Assembly (NCBI GenBank): GCA_014323675.1
Contig: JACONN010000002.1
Span: forward strand, 2,276,001 to 2,340,000
Reading direction: 5' to 3'
Origin: Hormoscilla sp. GM7CHS1pb
GTDB taxonomy: Bacteria; Cyanobacteriota; Cyanobacteriia; Cyanobacteriales; Desertifilaceae
DNA length: 64,000 bases
Below the pieces are notes generated by a model. It saw only the letters and a program-made list of their open reading frames with translations. It ran no database searches and was not told the DNA's origin. Numbering within the stretch: the first letter of the stretch is position 1; the number at the start of each line of letters is the position of its first letter. Position numbers and translations under genes: made by a program. Shown here piece by piece: positions 55,822 through 64,000 of the stretch.

Positions 55822-55931
55822 GGATATGAGGGTCTCCCCGCCCGGATATGAGGGTCTCCCCGCCTGGATATGAGGGTCTCCCCGCCTGGATATGAGGGTC
55901 TCCCCGCCCGGATCTGAGGGTCTCCCCGCCC
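55822..55931. repeat. 22-bp tandem repeat, five units
   Basis: The unit GGATATGAGGGTCTCCCCGC + C(C/T) starts at 55822, 55844, 55866, 55888 and 55910 with single-base variants. It follows the aldo/keto reductase remnant. A loosely similar GGGCGGGGAGA sequence is at 100-130. Confidence 0.9.
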
Positions 55932-56026
55932 GGGTTGGATAGTCTTCCCCAGAAAAATGTCAGAATTTAATTATTTTTTAAGGATTATTAACAAAAATTC
56001 CCTGAGAGTTATGTTTTAATGATTGT

Positions 56027-57132
56027 AAGTAGTTGTGCAAAATTATTTTTATATTTTGCCTAGGGGATAAAAACATGCTATAATTAAGGAAAAGTTCATT
56101 CAGACATTAGGTGAGGTGAAAATTAGCCATGAGATTTATAAAGGGATTAAGCCATGAAACAATTAATCTACTTAAACGGATTTATGCACAAAGTAAATAT
56201 TCTCACGTTAGAAGACGAGCACATTGCATTCTTCTCTCGCATGAAGGTTATCAAACCAAAGAATTGATGAACATATTTGACGTGTCTATTGTGACAATAT
56301 ATAATTGGTTTAATGCTTGGGAAGAGCTAAATTTAGTCTGATTATATGATAGAAAAGGACGTGGAAGGAAACCGAAATTTAATTCGGAACAAAAAGAGCA
56401 GATAGTGGCCTGGACTAAAGAATCTCCCAAAAAAATCGAATTGGTGAAAGAAAAAGCCAAAGAAAATTGGAACGTGTCAGTGAGTAAAGACACTATTAAA
56501 AGGATATTAAAAAATGAAAATATGTCGTGGCGACGGATCCGAAAACGGGTAGGAGGGGAGCCAGAACCCACGGAATATCAAGAAAAAAAGAAAGAATTAA
56601 AAAAGTTAAAAGAACAAGAAGATAGAGGCGAAATTGATTTAATATTTTTTGACGAAACCGGTTTTTGTTTAAATGCATATGTCCCTTATGCATGGCAAGA
56701 ACATGGAGAAGTTATTGAGGTAAAAAGTAAAAAAAGTAGAAGATTAAATGTCTTGGGATTTTTGAACCGCAAGAATGAACTAGATCCTTACTTATTTGAG
56801 TGTCAGATTAATAGTGAGGTAGTTATATCATGTATAGATGATTTTTGTTCAACACTAAAGAAAAAAACCGTGTTGGTGATGGATAATGCTTCCACTCATA
56901 CGAGTAATGCCGTGAAAAATAAACAAGAAGAATGGGAAAAAAAAGAGTTGACAATTTTTTATTTGCCTACCTATTCTCCCCAGTTAAATATTATTGAAAT
57001 TTTGTGGCGATTTATTAAATACTCATTGCGAAAGTGGGATGCACCCGAGTTGGAAAAGTTTAGTTAAAGCTGTGGAAGATGTGCTTCGAGATGTTGGAAA
57101 AAAATATAAAATTAATTTTACACAACTACTTA
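56027..57132 (+). mobile_element. IS630-family insertion sequence, copy 3 (probable parent of the MITEs)
   Basis: The left end AAGTAGTTGTGCAAAATTAT and the right end (other strand) AAGTAGTTGTGTAAAATTAA are inverted repeats extending over about 31 bp (..TTTTTATATTTT). The same ends bound the two MITE-like elements at 13775 and 22993. It is inserted at the 5' edge of the SBBP-protein gene. Confidence 0.85.
56129..57120 (+). pseudogene. IS630-family transposase with internal stop and 3' frameshift
   Basis: The N-terminal HTH (SKYSHVRRRAHCILLSHEGY, NIFDVSIVTIYNWFNAWEEL) ends at a TGA (56339-56341), which stands where GLYDRKGRGRKPKF proteins have Gly (GGA). The same register continues with DLIFFDETGFCLN (D), VLVMDNASTHTSN (D) and YSPQLNIIEILWRFIKY (E). 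A later frame change at about 57030 precedes WKSLVKAVEDVLRDVGKKYK and INF. Two lesions make it inactive as given. Confidence 0.85.
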
Positions 57133-57219
57133 GTTATGTACAGGAGAGCGCCGTGCGATTCCCTCAAGGTCGCTAGTGCGCGTCCATTCACAAATAATAC
57201 AGGAGAAAACAGTCAGAAA

Positions 57220-58959
57220 ATGTATTACTATAACCCTCACGGCCACCTTAGCGGGCAAATCAATATCCCTGTAATCAACTTCGATTTCGATGGTAGCAGT
57301 AATGACTATGGCCATGGCATAGCCATCGACAAGGATGATCATGTGTGGACTACAGGAACTTTCTCCGGCAGCATCGACATTGACTCAGACGGAGAAGATG
57401 ATTTGATCAGTAATGGCGGTCGAGATAGCTATGTAGCCAAGTTCGACTCGGAGGGGGAATTGCTCTTTGCCAAAAATATCGGCGGTTTGGATGTTGACGG
57501 TGGCCGTGACATAGCCACCGACAGCAATGGTGATGCGTGGGTGTTAGGACGTTTCCAGGGCAACATCGACATCGACGGAGACGGCATCAATGATTTGACC
57601 AATGGCTCAAAAGAGTATCCTTGGGCCACTGATAGCTATGTAGCCAAGTTCTCGAGCAATGGTGATTTCGTCAAAGCCTTAAAGATCGGTGACCATGTCG
57701 ATGGCATAGCCATCGATAGCAATGATCATCTGTGGGTTACAGGAGAGTTCCAGGACAGTATCGACATCGACCTCGACGGCAACAATGATTTGACCAGTAA
57801 TCCCGGCAAGACCACAGTATATGGCAGCCATCAGGATAGCTATGTAGCCCAGTTTTCCTCGGAGGGGGATTTGGTTCAGGCCTTAAAGATCGCTGGTAGC
57901 GATATTGACGTTGGCTTAGACATAGCCGCCGACAGCAATGGTAATGTGTGGGCTACAGGAAAGTTCTCCGACAGCATCGACATCAACGGCGACGGCAACA
58001 ATGATTTGACCAGTAATGGCGGTAGTGATATCTATGTAGTTCAAGTTCAGAAGGCAACTAATGCCGCTCCTGAAGAAGTCACTCAACTGAAAATCACCCC
58101 TTCAGAACCGGTCAAAGCAGTAGAACCAAACACAAGCGTCAGCTTTGATGTCAACTACTCTACCGAACCTGCGGAAACTCCCACCACGGGAATAGCCTTT
58201 GGCATGCATTGGGACAGTTCTCAAGTAGCATTCGATCCAGTCACTGGTTTGACCGAGCACTTCTCTTTGGGCGCGCAACCTATAAGTGCAGTCTTGGACG
58301 ATCCGATCATCAACGGGGGTTTGGACGGCGACCCGAACACAGACAAATACATCCTGCAAGCTTGGGTAGATGCTGAAGGAAATTGGCCCAACAATCCTAA
58401 TCCTACCCTCTATACGGCCAACTTCACAGCGTTACCAGGGTTTGAAGGGACGCAGATCAACTTTAGTGCCAACCCAGATGACCTGCCTGCAAATAGCAAC
58501 TTTGCCCCCAGTTCAATTGCATTAACCTTGCGCACTCAACCGACACTGGACATTGATGGGAATGGAGCTATAGATGCGTTAACTGACGGCCTTGTGGCCA
58601 TACGTTATCTCTTCGGGTTCAGGGGAGAGACTTTGACTAAAGATGTTGTAGGCGAAGGTGCCACCAGCGATCCGTCAGAAATTGTTACCTACTTGGACGA
58701 AGTGGGGGACATGATGTTAGATATAGATGGCAATGGCACGGCAGGAGCGTTAACTGATGGCATTTTATTCCTGCGCCATGCTCTCGGGTTCTCTGATCAG
58801 GCTTTGATCCAGGGTGTAATAAGCGAAGGTGCCACCCGTACTACTGCGGAGGCAATTAATGAGCACATGCAATCCTTCTTGGGTGTAGTAAGCGAAGATA
58901 CCACCCTTACTACTGTTCCGGGAATTAATGATCAGATGCAATCCTTCGACGTGCTGTAA
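57220..58959 (+). CDS. SBBP beta-propeller/dockerin-like secreted protein
   Basis: 579 aa from the ATG at 57220 (MYYYNPHGHLSGQINIPVIN); the frame is open back to 57079, but that part is IS sequence and the native start may be lost. Residues 20-285 hold about five SBBP-type repeats (GIAIDKDDHVWTTGTFSGSI, DIDSDGEDDLISNGG, DSYVAKFDSEG). The middle domain, about 290-450, is cohesin-like (PNTSVSFDVNYSTEPAETPT, GMHWDSSQVAFDP). The C-terminus has two dockerin-like EF-hand units, LDIDGNGAIDALTDGLVAIR and LDIDGNGTAGALTDGILFLR. This domain set is common in cyanobacterial exported proteins; Ca2+ binding is likely, the function unknown. Confidence 0.8.
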   Translation: MYYYNPHGHLSGQINIPVINFDFDGSSNDYGHGIAIDKDDHVWTTGTFSGSIDIDSDGEDDLISNGGRDSYVAKFDSEGELLFAKNIGGLDVDGGRDIATDSNGDAWVLGRFQGNIDIDGDGINDLTNGSKEYPWATDSYVAKFSSNGDFVKALKIGDHVDGIAIDSNDHLWVTGEFQDSIDIDLDGNNDLTSNPGKTTVYGSHQDSYVAQFSSEGDLVQALKIAGSDIDVGLDIAADSNGNVWATGKFSDSIDINGDGNNDLTSNGGSDIYVVQVQKATNAAPEEVTQLKITPSEPVKAVEPNTSVSFDVNYSTEPAETPTTGIAFGMHWDSSQVAFDPVTGLTEHFSLGAQPISAVLDDPIINGGLDGDPNTDKYILQAWVDAEGNWPNNPNPTLYTANFTALPGFEGTQINFSANPDDLPANSNFAPSSIALTLRTQPTLDIDGNGAIDALTDGLVAIRYLFGFRGETLTKDVVGEGATSDPSEIVTYLDEVGDMMLDIDGNGTAGALTDGILFLRHALGFSDQALIQGVISEGATRTTAEAINEHMQSFLGVVSEDTTLTTVPGINDQMQSFDVL

Positions 58960-59324
58960 AACCTTATTCCTCTCCTTCCCGGGCTCCGCCTGGGAAGGCG
59001 TGGTTGGGGAGGGGAACTGGGGGTCATGGCTGAGGGCTAATGGTTTCTGGGAGTATTTTAGCATCCCCACCGAATAGATAGTCAAAGAAACCCGGTTTCT
59101 CCGGCTCCCACCCGAAAAAAGCGCAATGCGATCGCAGCTTATCATACTCGAAGGGCGATCTGATGCTGATGTTCAGTCAATTAGTCGAGAACGTCTCATG
59201 GCCCGCCGGGGGTTGCAAACGTTGCCAACCCAAAGGCTTTTAGCTTAAGAATGCTTTCCTTTCTCGACAATGCTTTCAGTGGGTTTTAACCCACGGCGGG
59301 CCATGAAGCCCATGAAGCTAATCT
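58960..59324. repeat. Intergenic region with dispersed palindromes
   Basis: Includes CTCCTTCCCGGGCTCCGCCTG / GGAAGGCG-like sequence at 58971, AGAAACCCGGTTTCT at 59087, and a long inverted pair CTCATGGCCCGCCGGGGGTT (59197) / GTTTTAACCCACGGCGGGCC (about 59283), which may form a hairpin with a loop of about 70 nt downstream of the antiporter gene. Confidence 0.6.
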
Positions 59325-60881
59325 TTATTCTTCCAGGAGTCCCTGCAAGAAGGGTGCCAGTTCTTTATTTAATTGACTCGCCCGCACGAACTCGGCGTAG
59401 GTGTCTGCTTCTATGGCTAGTAGTTCGGACCGTAACTGTTCGATCGCATAGGATCTGGTTTCGGGATGTTCTTCTCGCAGTTTGCTAATTTCTGCTTGCA
59501 GGCTATCCAGTTGTCCTTGCACTAATGCGGCTCGATCGCGATAATATTCTGGCTCAATTTCTGGCCGTTTGTCAACCTGTTGCAGGCGTTCCATGACGCG
59601 GTTGAGGGCTACCCGACGGGAGACAGCTTCTAGATATTTCCGCCGCAGGGGTTCGTCTCCTAACAAGTTTAACCCTTCTAGCAATGGTTTGGCGGTCAAC
59701 CCTTGCACTAAGAGGGTAAACAGCACTACTCCAAAGACCGTGGCGATGATTTGATCTCGCCCTTCTAATGCTATGGGCACGCTTAATGCTAGGGCGATGG
59801 ACACGGAACCCCGCAACCCTCCCCACCAGATCGCTGTTTGCGATCGCCAGTCTATATCTGACTTAGCGATGGCGTTACTGAAGGCCCCTAAACCATAGAT
59901 GGCGATCGCCCTAGTTAGGATGACTGCGATGATGGCGATCGCAATTTCATCGAGATTTTCTGCCAAGCTATCGAAATGAATTTGGTCGCCGATCAGCAAG
60001 AAGACGATCGAATTGACAAAGAAGGCGATAAATTCCCAAAACTCGCTAACAACTATTCTGGTGCGGGGGTTCATGCCAATGCGAGAGCCAAAGTTCCCCA
60101 AGATCAAGCCCACAGTGACAGTACCTATGACTCCAGAACCGCCCAATTCCTCGATAATAATATAGGTGCCATAGGCAGAAACCAAGGTTAAGGATTGTTC
60201 CACTAAGGGTAAGTCAAAGCGCTGGGTGAGATAGGAGATGCCAAAACCTATTAAACTGCCGACGCCTAAACCAAGTCCTACAAAGACAAGGAAGCGCAGG
60301 ATGCTAACTTGGAGATCGAATTGTTCGATGCCCAGGGGAATGCCGACTAGGAGGCTAAAGGCGACAACCGCCACCCCATCATTGAACAAACTTTCCCCTT
60401 CCATTAAAGTGCTGAGGCGTTTGGGTGCGCCCAGTTCCCGTAATAATGCTACCACAGAAATGGGGTCAGTAGCTGATAGGCTAGCCCCGACTAATAAAGC
60501 CGTTGCCAGGGGCACGCCCGAGAACTGATTAATGCCAAAAGCTACGCCAACTACGGAAATAATTACCCCGACGATCGCAAATAAACTGATAGGGATAAGA
60601 TTGCGCTTTAGGTCCAACCACCTTAAGTTCCAAGCAGCTTCAAACAGCAGGGGCGGCAGGAAAATTGAGAGAATCAGTTGCGGCGACAGGTTCACCAGTC
60701 GCACGTCCACGAAGGCCAAGCCTAAACCGACAATCACCAGTAGCAGGGTGTAGGGAATTTGACGCAGCCAGCCGATTACTTGGGGGAGGGTGGCTACCCC
60801 TAGCGATACCAACAGGACTAGCAGAAATGGGGTCAGGCTTTCGGCGATCGCGCCTTGTTCGGCGACAGTTGCTATCATCAT
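59325..60881 (-). CDS. Na+/H+ antiporter, CPA1 family (NhaS1/NhaP-like)
   Basis: 518 aa, about 12 membrane helices followed by a cytosolic C-terminal tail of about 115 residues. CPA1 signatures: FLPPLLFEAAWNLRW, LLVGASLSATDPISVVALLR (ATDP), STLMEGESLFNDGVAVVAFS (catalytic Asp), and WWGGLRGSVSIALALSVP with the conserved Arg. The tail is helical and charged (LDSLQAEISKLREEHPETRS). It exchanges Na+ for H+ at the plasma membrane and supports salt and pH homeostasis. The start MMIATVAEQGAIAESLTPFL is at 60881. Monocistronic. Confidence 0.93.
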   Translation of the reverse strand: MMIATVAEQGAIAESLTPFLLVLLVSLGVATLPQVIGWLRQIPYTLLLVIVGLGLAFVDVRLVNLSPQLILSIFLPPLLFEAAWNLRWLDLKRNLIPISLFAIVGVIISVVGVAFGINQFSGVPLATALLVGASLSATDPISVVALLRELGAPKRLSTLMEGESLFNDGVAVVAFSLLVGIPLGIEQFDLQVSILRFLVFVGLGLGVGSLIGFGISYLTQRFDLPLVEQSLTLVSAYGTYIIIEELGGSGVIGTVTVGLILGNFGSRIGMNPRTRIVVSEFWEFIAFFVNSIVFLLIGDQIHFDSLAENLDEIAIAIIAVILTRAIAIYGLGAFSNAIAKSDIDWRSQTAIWWGGLRGSVSIALALSVPIALEGRDQIIATVFGVVLFTLLVQGLTAKPLLEGLNLLGDEPLRRKYLEAVSRRVALNRVMERLQQVDKRPEIEPEYYRDRAALVQGQLDSLQAEISKLREEHPETRSYAIEQLRSELLAIEADTYAEFVRASQLNKELAPFLQGLLEE

Positions 60882-61046
60882 AAGCAGATTCCTGCGTTTG
60901 GGTGAGCAATGCCCACTTTAACACAGTCGCGGGGTTTGATGGTTTATCCTAGAAGTAAGTTGCCACAGGTACTGGCCGATAAAAAAATCAAGGATAGGAG
61001 GTGAAACGGGACCGAGCTGATGTATAATCTCAGGAGGAGGTGGGAT

Positions 61047-61277
61047 ATGCAAAAGACTCAAACAGTTGAAGCCGTTTATGAAAGTGGTGTTCTGCCTCCG
61101 CTGCAAACCTTGTCGGATCTGCCAGAACACAGTAAAGTGAAGATTACCATAGAGTGCGAACAGCAGCCGCACCCGCTGCAGGAGTTTTTTGGCATTCTCA
61201 GCGATGAGGAAGCTGCCGAGTTACAGCGCACCATTGCCGAGGAGTTTGGGAAGGTATACGATCGTGATGGCTGGTGA
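61047..61277 (+). CDS. DUF104 (AF2212-like) antitoxin
   Basis: 76 aa from the ATG at 61047, preceded by an unusually strong AGGAGGAGG ribosome binding site; the longer frame from 61020 has none. MQKTQTVEAVYESGVLPPLQ is the DUF104 signature, followed by VKITIECEQQPHPLQEFFGI and LSDEEAAELQRTIAEEFGKV. It is the antitoxin of a VapC-type pair, whose toxin remnant overlaps the end by 11 bp. An extra Asp in TLSDLPEH is a small deviation. Confidence 0.85.
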   Translation: MQKTQTVEAVYESGVLPPLQTLSDLPEHSKVKITIECEQQPHPLQEFFGILSDEEAAELQRTIAEEFGKVYDRDGW

Positions 61278-61386
61278 AACTGCACTGGATACTTCAATCG
61301 CACAATGCCTGGAAAATGACTGGAAACTGGCGACAGACGACAGCGATTTTAGCTATGTGGACCTACTGGTGGTTGAGCATTGGTGA
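61267..61386 (+). pseudogene. VapC/PIN toxin, internally deleted to 39 codons
   Basis: Starts MAGETALDTSIA, the beginning of a PIN domain with its first Asp, and continues directly with ENDWKLATDDSDFSYVDLLV + VEHW, the PIN C-terminus with its last acidic residues. About 90 central residues are missing in frame, so the active site is lost. The ATG overlaps the antitoxin stop in the normal operon arrangement. Confidence 0.7.
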
Positions 61387-61470
61387 AGTAAATGCCTGAT
61401 ACCGGGTTTCTTTTGGAGAAAATATTGATATGAGAAAGCCGGCATATCCAATACTAGATGTTAACCGCGC

Positions 61471-61811
61471 TTACTCTGACTTAACAGTAACAGCCACTTG
61501 AAAACCCAGCAGATCCAGGAATTCGACAAAGCTGTAAATCTCAGCGCACCCGCTTTCTGTCAGCATCTTGTCCAGTCGATCGTGATGCTGCTTGACCTCG
61601 GATGACATCTGATTCATCTTAGCACGGGCATCGACCACATCTTGCAGCGCTGAGGACAGCAGTTGAGGTTCAGGATCTTCTGCTTCTAAGATTGCCTCGA
61701 TATAGGCAGCAGCATCTATGGCTGGCGCCACGCTGCGCGATCGGGGTTTTTGAGAGATTCAATCAGGTAGTCCTGATAGCTATCACTCCTCCGAGTTTTC
61801 ACTTTGTTCAT
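61471..61811 (-). pseudogene. HigA-like antitoxin, interrupted by a repeat
   Basis: The start at 61811 reads MNKVKTRRSDSYQDYLIESL and KNPDRA. A GGCTGGCGCCACGCTGCGCG repeat is inserted at about 61720-61745 and shifts the frame, and then AAAYIEAILEAEDPEPQLLS, SALQDVVDARAKMNQMSSEV, CAEIYSFVEFLDLLGFQVAV follow. This is the COG3636-type antidote protein. The part after the repeat (61471-61731) has its own ATG but lacks the N-terminus, so neutralising activity is doubtful. Confidence 0.75.
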
Positions 61812-62085
61812 AATCTGTCCAATACTCCTTAGCCTTGCGAATATCTTGTTGTTGGGTGCTTTTATCTCCACCGCAGAGGAGAAGCACAATTGTCGATCCT
61901 GTTTGTCCAAAGTATACCCGGTATCCTGGACCGTAGTTAATTCTCAATTCAAAGACGCTTTCTCCTACGGAACGATAATCTCCCAAATTGCCTAGCTCAA
62001 TTCGTTCAAGTCTGGCATCAATCTTAACTTTGGCTTTGCCATCCCTCAAGGAATTATACCACTCCTCGAAAGGAACTCTGTCCAT
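61783..62085 (-). CDS. RelE/HigB-family toxin (addiction module killer protein)
   Basis: 100 aa. FEEWYNSLRDGKAKVKIDAR, LERIELGNLGDYRSVGESVF, ELRINYGPGYRVYFGQTGST and LLLCGGDKSTQQQDIRKAKE are the phage-derived Gp49-like/HigB signatures, mRNA interferases. The basic and aromatic residues of the active site (K, R, Y) are present. Toxin first, antitoxin second, overlapping by 29 bp, is the usual higBA order. With the antitoxin damaged, a functional toxin would be harmful, so the toxin may be silent or neutralised elsewhere. Confidence 0.85.
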   Translation of the reverse strand: MDRVPFEEWYNSLRDGKAKVKIDARLERIELGNLGDYRSVGESVFELRINYGPGYRVYFGQTGSTIVLLLCGGDKSTQQQDIRKAKEYWTDYEQSENSEE

Positions 62086-62216
62086 AACAAAAGGCGATCG
62101 CCTCTGTCCGGAGCACAGGGTTGCGCGTGTCCGTCACATATTATCAAATATCTCGATCTGATCTATTGTAGGGGGATTGCATGGCATCCATAATATAACG
62201 ATTATAACCAAAAGAT

Positions 62217-62460
62217 ATCTATTGCCGTGCCCATACAGTTACAGCCACCCGAAACCCCAGATCATCTAGTATACCAGAACCGATCGGGGCACTGAAGTGT
62301 TTACTACGAACTGCGGACCGTGCCCCTGAACGGGGCACGGAAACACTGAAGTGTTTACTACGAACTAATGTTAAGACTGAAAATTCATACCTAAGGAGGA
62401 TAAAAAACAGATGCTCCAACTTATGTTAGACTAAAATTAGCTAAATTTTCCTACTCTGGT
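62217..62460. other. Intergenic region with HigA relic and GAAGTGTTTACTACGAAC repeats
   Basis: Minus strand 62222-62276 reads ILDDLGFRVAVTV, a second relic of a HigA C-terminus. Two copies of ACTGAAGTGTTTACTACGAA (about 62292 and 62344) relate to the 31-bp repeat at 37045. The rest is the PLD promoter region. Confidence 0.5.
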
Positions 62461-62468
62461 AAGGCATT

Positions 62469-63521
62469 ATGCTCAAAAGCCGAATCATGAAATTTGTGAT
62501 GGCGGCGGCGCTGCTGTTCTCTGTTTCCAGTTGCCAATCAGTTAGCAGTTGGTATCAGGTATATTTTACCACGCCGGGTAAACCAAATACAGAAATTCCT
62601 GATGCTCTGATTAAGTTGATTAGTCAGGCAAAAACTTCTATCCATATCGCCGCTTTTGAGTTTAATCTAGATCCGATCGCGGAGGCCCTCATAGCAGCGA
62701 AGCAGCGGGGAATAGATGTGAAGTGGGTGACTGACAACGAGCACGGACTGAAGGCAGATGGTAAACCGGGTCACGGTCAGTTTGCTAAACTGAAACAGGC
62801 GGGCATTGAGATTAAAGATGATAACCGGGGGGCCCTGATGCATAATAAGTTTGTGATTGTTGACGGACAGGTATTGTGGACGGGTTCGACTAATTTGACT
62901 GTCAATGGCACCCAGAAAAATAATAATAATGTCTTGGTCATGCGATCGCCCGAAATTGCCGCAATCTACGAACGGGAATTCCAAGAGATGTGGTCGGGCA
63001 AGTTTGGCAAAACTTCCCCTTCCAACGTGGCCAGTCAAAAGGCGATCGTTAATGGCACCCCCGTGACAGTTTTATTTGGCTCGGAAGATAATGTGGCAGA
63101 TGCACTCATTGCGGAGATTGGCAAAGCACAAAAAAGCATTAAATTTATGGCATTTTCCTTCACCGACGATGGCATGGGCAAGGCGATGATGGCACGGGCA
63201 AATCAAAGGGTGAAATTAGAAGGCATTTTTGAGACCAGAGGTAGCGAAACCAAATACAGTGAGTTACCAGGTTTTTTCTGTGAAGGTATTTCCGTGCGGC
63301 AAGATGGCAACTCCAGGACATTCCATCATAAAGTAATTGTCTTGGACAAGAAAACGGTGATTACTGGTTCCTTTAACTTTAGTAACAATGCTAATAAAAG
63401 CAATGACGAAAATGTGGTCATAGTCGAGAATCCCCAGATTGCTTCCCTCTATTTGCAGGAGTTCGATCGACGCTGGCAAGAAGGGAAGCCACCAAGGGAA
63501 AGTAAGATTAGTTGTCGGTAG
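62469..63521 (+). CDS. Phospholipase D-like lipoprotein (two HKD motifs)
   Basis: 350 aa. The signal peptide ends in a lipobox (LLFSVSSC), so a lipid-anchored periplasmic or outer-membrane protein is predicted; an alternative start is Met7 at 62487. First catalytic motif: ALMHNKFVIVDGQVLWTGST (HXK(X)4D). Second: FHHKVIVLDKKTVITGSFNF. The two-domain PLD arrangement fits bacterial PLD nucleases or phospholipases; the substrate is unknown. The next gene, acpH, starts 9 bp after the stop across a GCGATCGC site, so they are probably co-transcribed. Confidence 0.9.
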   Translation: MLKSRIMKFVMAAALLFSVSSCQSVSSWYQVYFTTPGKPNTEIPDALIKLISQAKTSIHIAAFEFNLDPIAEALIAAKQRGIDVKWVTDNEHGLKADGKPGHGQFAKLKQAGIEIKDDNRGALMHNKFVIVDGQVLWTGSTNLTVNGTQKNNNNVLVMRSPEIAAIYEREFQEMWSGKFGKTSPSNVASQKAIVNGTPVTVLFGSEDNVADALIAEIGKAQKSIKFMAFSFTDDGMGKAMMARANQRVKLEGIFETRGSETKYSELPGFFCEGISVRQDGNSRTFHHKVIVLDKKTVITGSFNFSNNANKSNDENVVIVENPQIASLYLQEFDRRWQEGKPPRESKISCR

Positions 63522-63530
63522 CGATCGCCC

Positions 63531-64000
63531 ATGAACTATCTGGCCCATTTATTCTTAGCGGGACCCGATCCGTATTCGCGGATCGGCAACATGTTAGGTG
63601 ACTTTATCAAGGGTTCCCTGTCAGAATATGCCACCTGTTACAGTGAAGGCATCATTGAGGGGATAAAACTGCATCGTCAAATTGATGCCTTCACCGATAC
63701 CCACAGAATTTATCGGCAAAGTAAAAGGCGGATCTGGTCCCAGCAGGGACGGTTCTCTGGCATAATTGTCGATATCTGCTACGACCATTTTCTCGCTAAC
63801 CATTGGCCGAAATTCTCAGAATGCCAACTCTCAGATTTTGTAGCGGATATTTATGGTTTACTGGAGTCCCATCAACAAATTTTACCAACCAGGTTGCAAC
63901 AGGTACTCCCCAAAATGATCGCTGAAGATTGGTTGAGGTCTTACAAAACCTTGTCCGGCCTGAATTTAACCTTTGCCCGCCTGGCCCGACGCTTGCAGCG
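63531..64000 (+). CDS. acpH: Acyl carrier protein phosphodiesterase (partial, runs off the window)
   Basis: 156 codons visible with no stop: MNYLAHLFLAGPDPYSRIGN, MLGDFIKGSLSEYATCYSEG, KLHRQIDAFTDTHRIYRQSK, SGIIVDICYDHFLANHWPKF. These are the AcpH (DUF479) signatures, including the conserved H, D and the DH of YDHFL. It removes the 4'-phosphopantetheine from ACP. The family is about 195 aa, so about 40 residues lie beyond the window. Confidence 0.93.
   Translation, partial: MNYLAHLFLAGPDPYSRIGNMLGDFIKGSLSEYATCYSEGIIEGIKLHRQIDAFTDTHRIYRQSKRRIWSQQGRFSGIIVDICYDHFLANHWPKFSECQLSDFVADIYGLLESHQQILPTRLQQVLPKMIAEDWLRSYKTLSGLNLTFARLARRLQ

Noticed and set aside
21634..56341. Three in-frame TGA codons (17.8-18.3 kb gene, IS1 and IS630 transposases) as possible TGA recoding or selenocysteine
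   Set aside because: They replace unrelated residues, occur only in decaying or mobile genes, and normal genes here end with TGA; point mutations explain them.

Overview
The window looks like a chromosome segment of a filamentous cyanobacterium (Oscillatoriales-like). The evidence is the abundance of HIP1 octamers (GCGATCGC), cyanobacterial family members (CruP-type oxidoreductase, ispE followed by a DUF3082 gene, short-form ThiC, NhaS1-type antiporter, vMAP/NB-ARC and CHAT proteins, Uma2 nucleases) and many dispersed palindromic repeats. I see no rRNA, tRNA, CRISPR array or replication origin. Housekeeping genes sit as islands in a repeat- and transposon-rich background full of decayed genes.

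Layout. 1-4.4 kb: two near-identical Uma2-family genes with long coiled-coil tails, then gene remnants and short tandem repeats. 4.5-12 kb: a cruP-like gene with two frameshifts, ispE, a DUF3082 gene, and an arsenic cluster (arsM, aquaporin, arsC). 12-16 kb: IS1 and peptidase debris, an IS630 element, two MITE-like elements, then thiC with a TPP riboswitch on the minus strand. 16-23.5 kb: DUF262 gene, antitoxin remnant, WD40 protein flanked by two paralogues of an unknown family, IS1, a leishmanolysin-like pseudogene carrying a MITE. 23.5-31 kb: UPF0175 antitoxin, an RTX gene split by an ORF-less group II intron, ISL3 remnant, and a large filamentous-haemagglutinin-type exoprotein with seven almost identical 183-bp repeats. 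31.3-36.3 kb: an IS630 element with about 300-bp inverted arms, next to a truncated plus-strand group II intron that is itself interrupted by a complete minus-strand group II intron with reverse transcriptase. 36.3-48 kb: two tandem coiled-coil genes, a TPR-CHAT gene, VNTRs, a GT4 glycosyltransferase, RTX and nuclease-like remnants, an AT-rich orphan membrane protein and a vMAP/NB-ARC STAND NTPase. 48-53 kb: AbgT fragment, cytochrome c6-like gene, phytochelatin synthase, MOSC protein, rpiA, DUF2325 protein. 53-64 kb: aldo/keto reductase pseudogene split by an IS66 element with a target duplication, another IS630, an SBBP/dockerin-type secreted protein, an Na+/H+ antiporter, two decayed toxin-antitoxin loci, a PLD lipoprotein and the start of acpH.

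How genes may work together: arsM, aquaporin and arsC form an arsenic methylation/reduction/efflux set, and phytochelatin synthase adds metal tolerance. CHAT, NB-ARC and WD40 proteins are typical cyanobacterial signalling or conflict proteins. The haemagglutinin, RTX and SBBP proteins are predicted surface or secreted products.

A caution for the reader: many otherwise conserved genes (cruP, arsM, haemagglutinin, CHAT, MOSC, RTX, IS66) are broken by one-base changes, mostly in homopolymers and nearly all losses. Sequencing or assembly error is a likely explanation for several of these, so 'pseudogene' there means 'frameshifted as given'.
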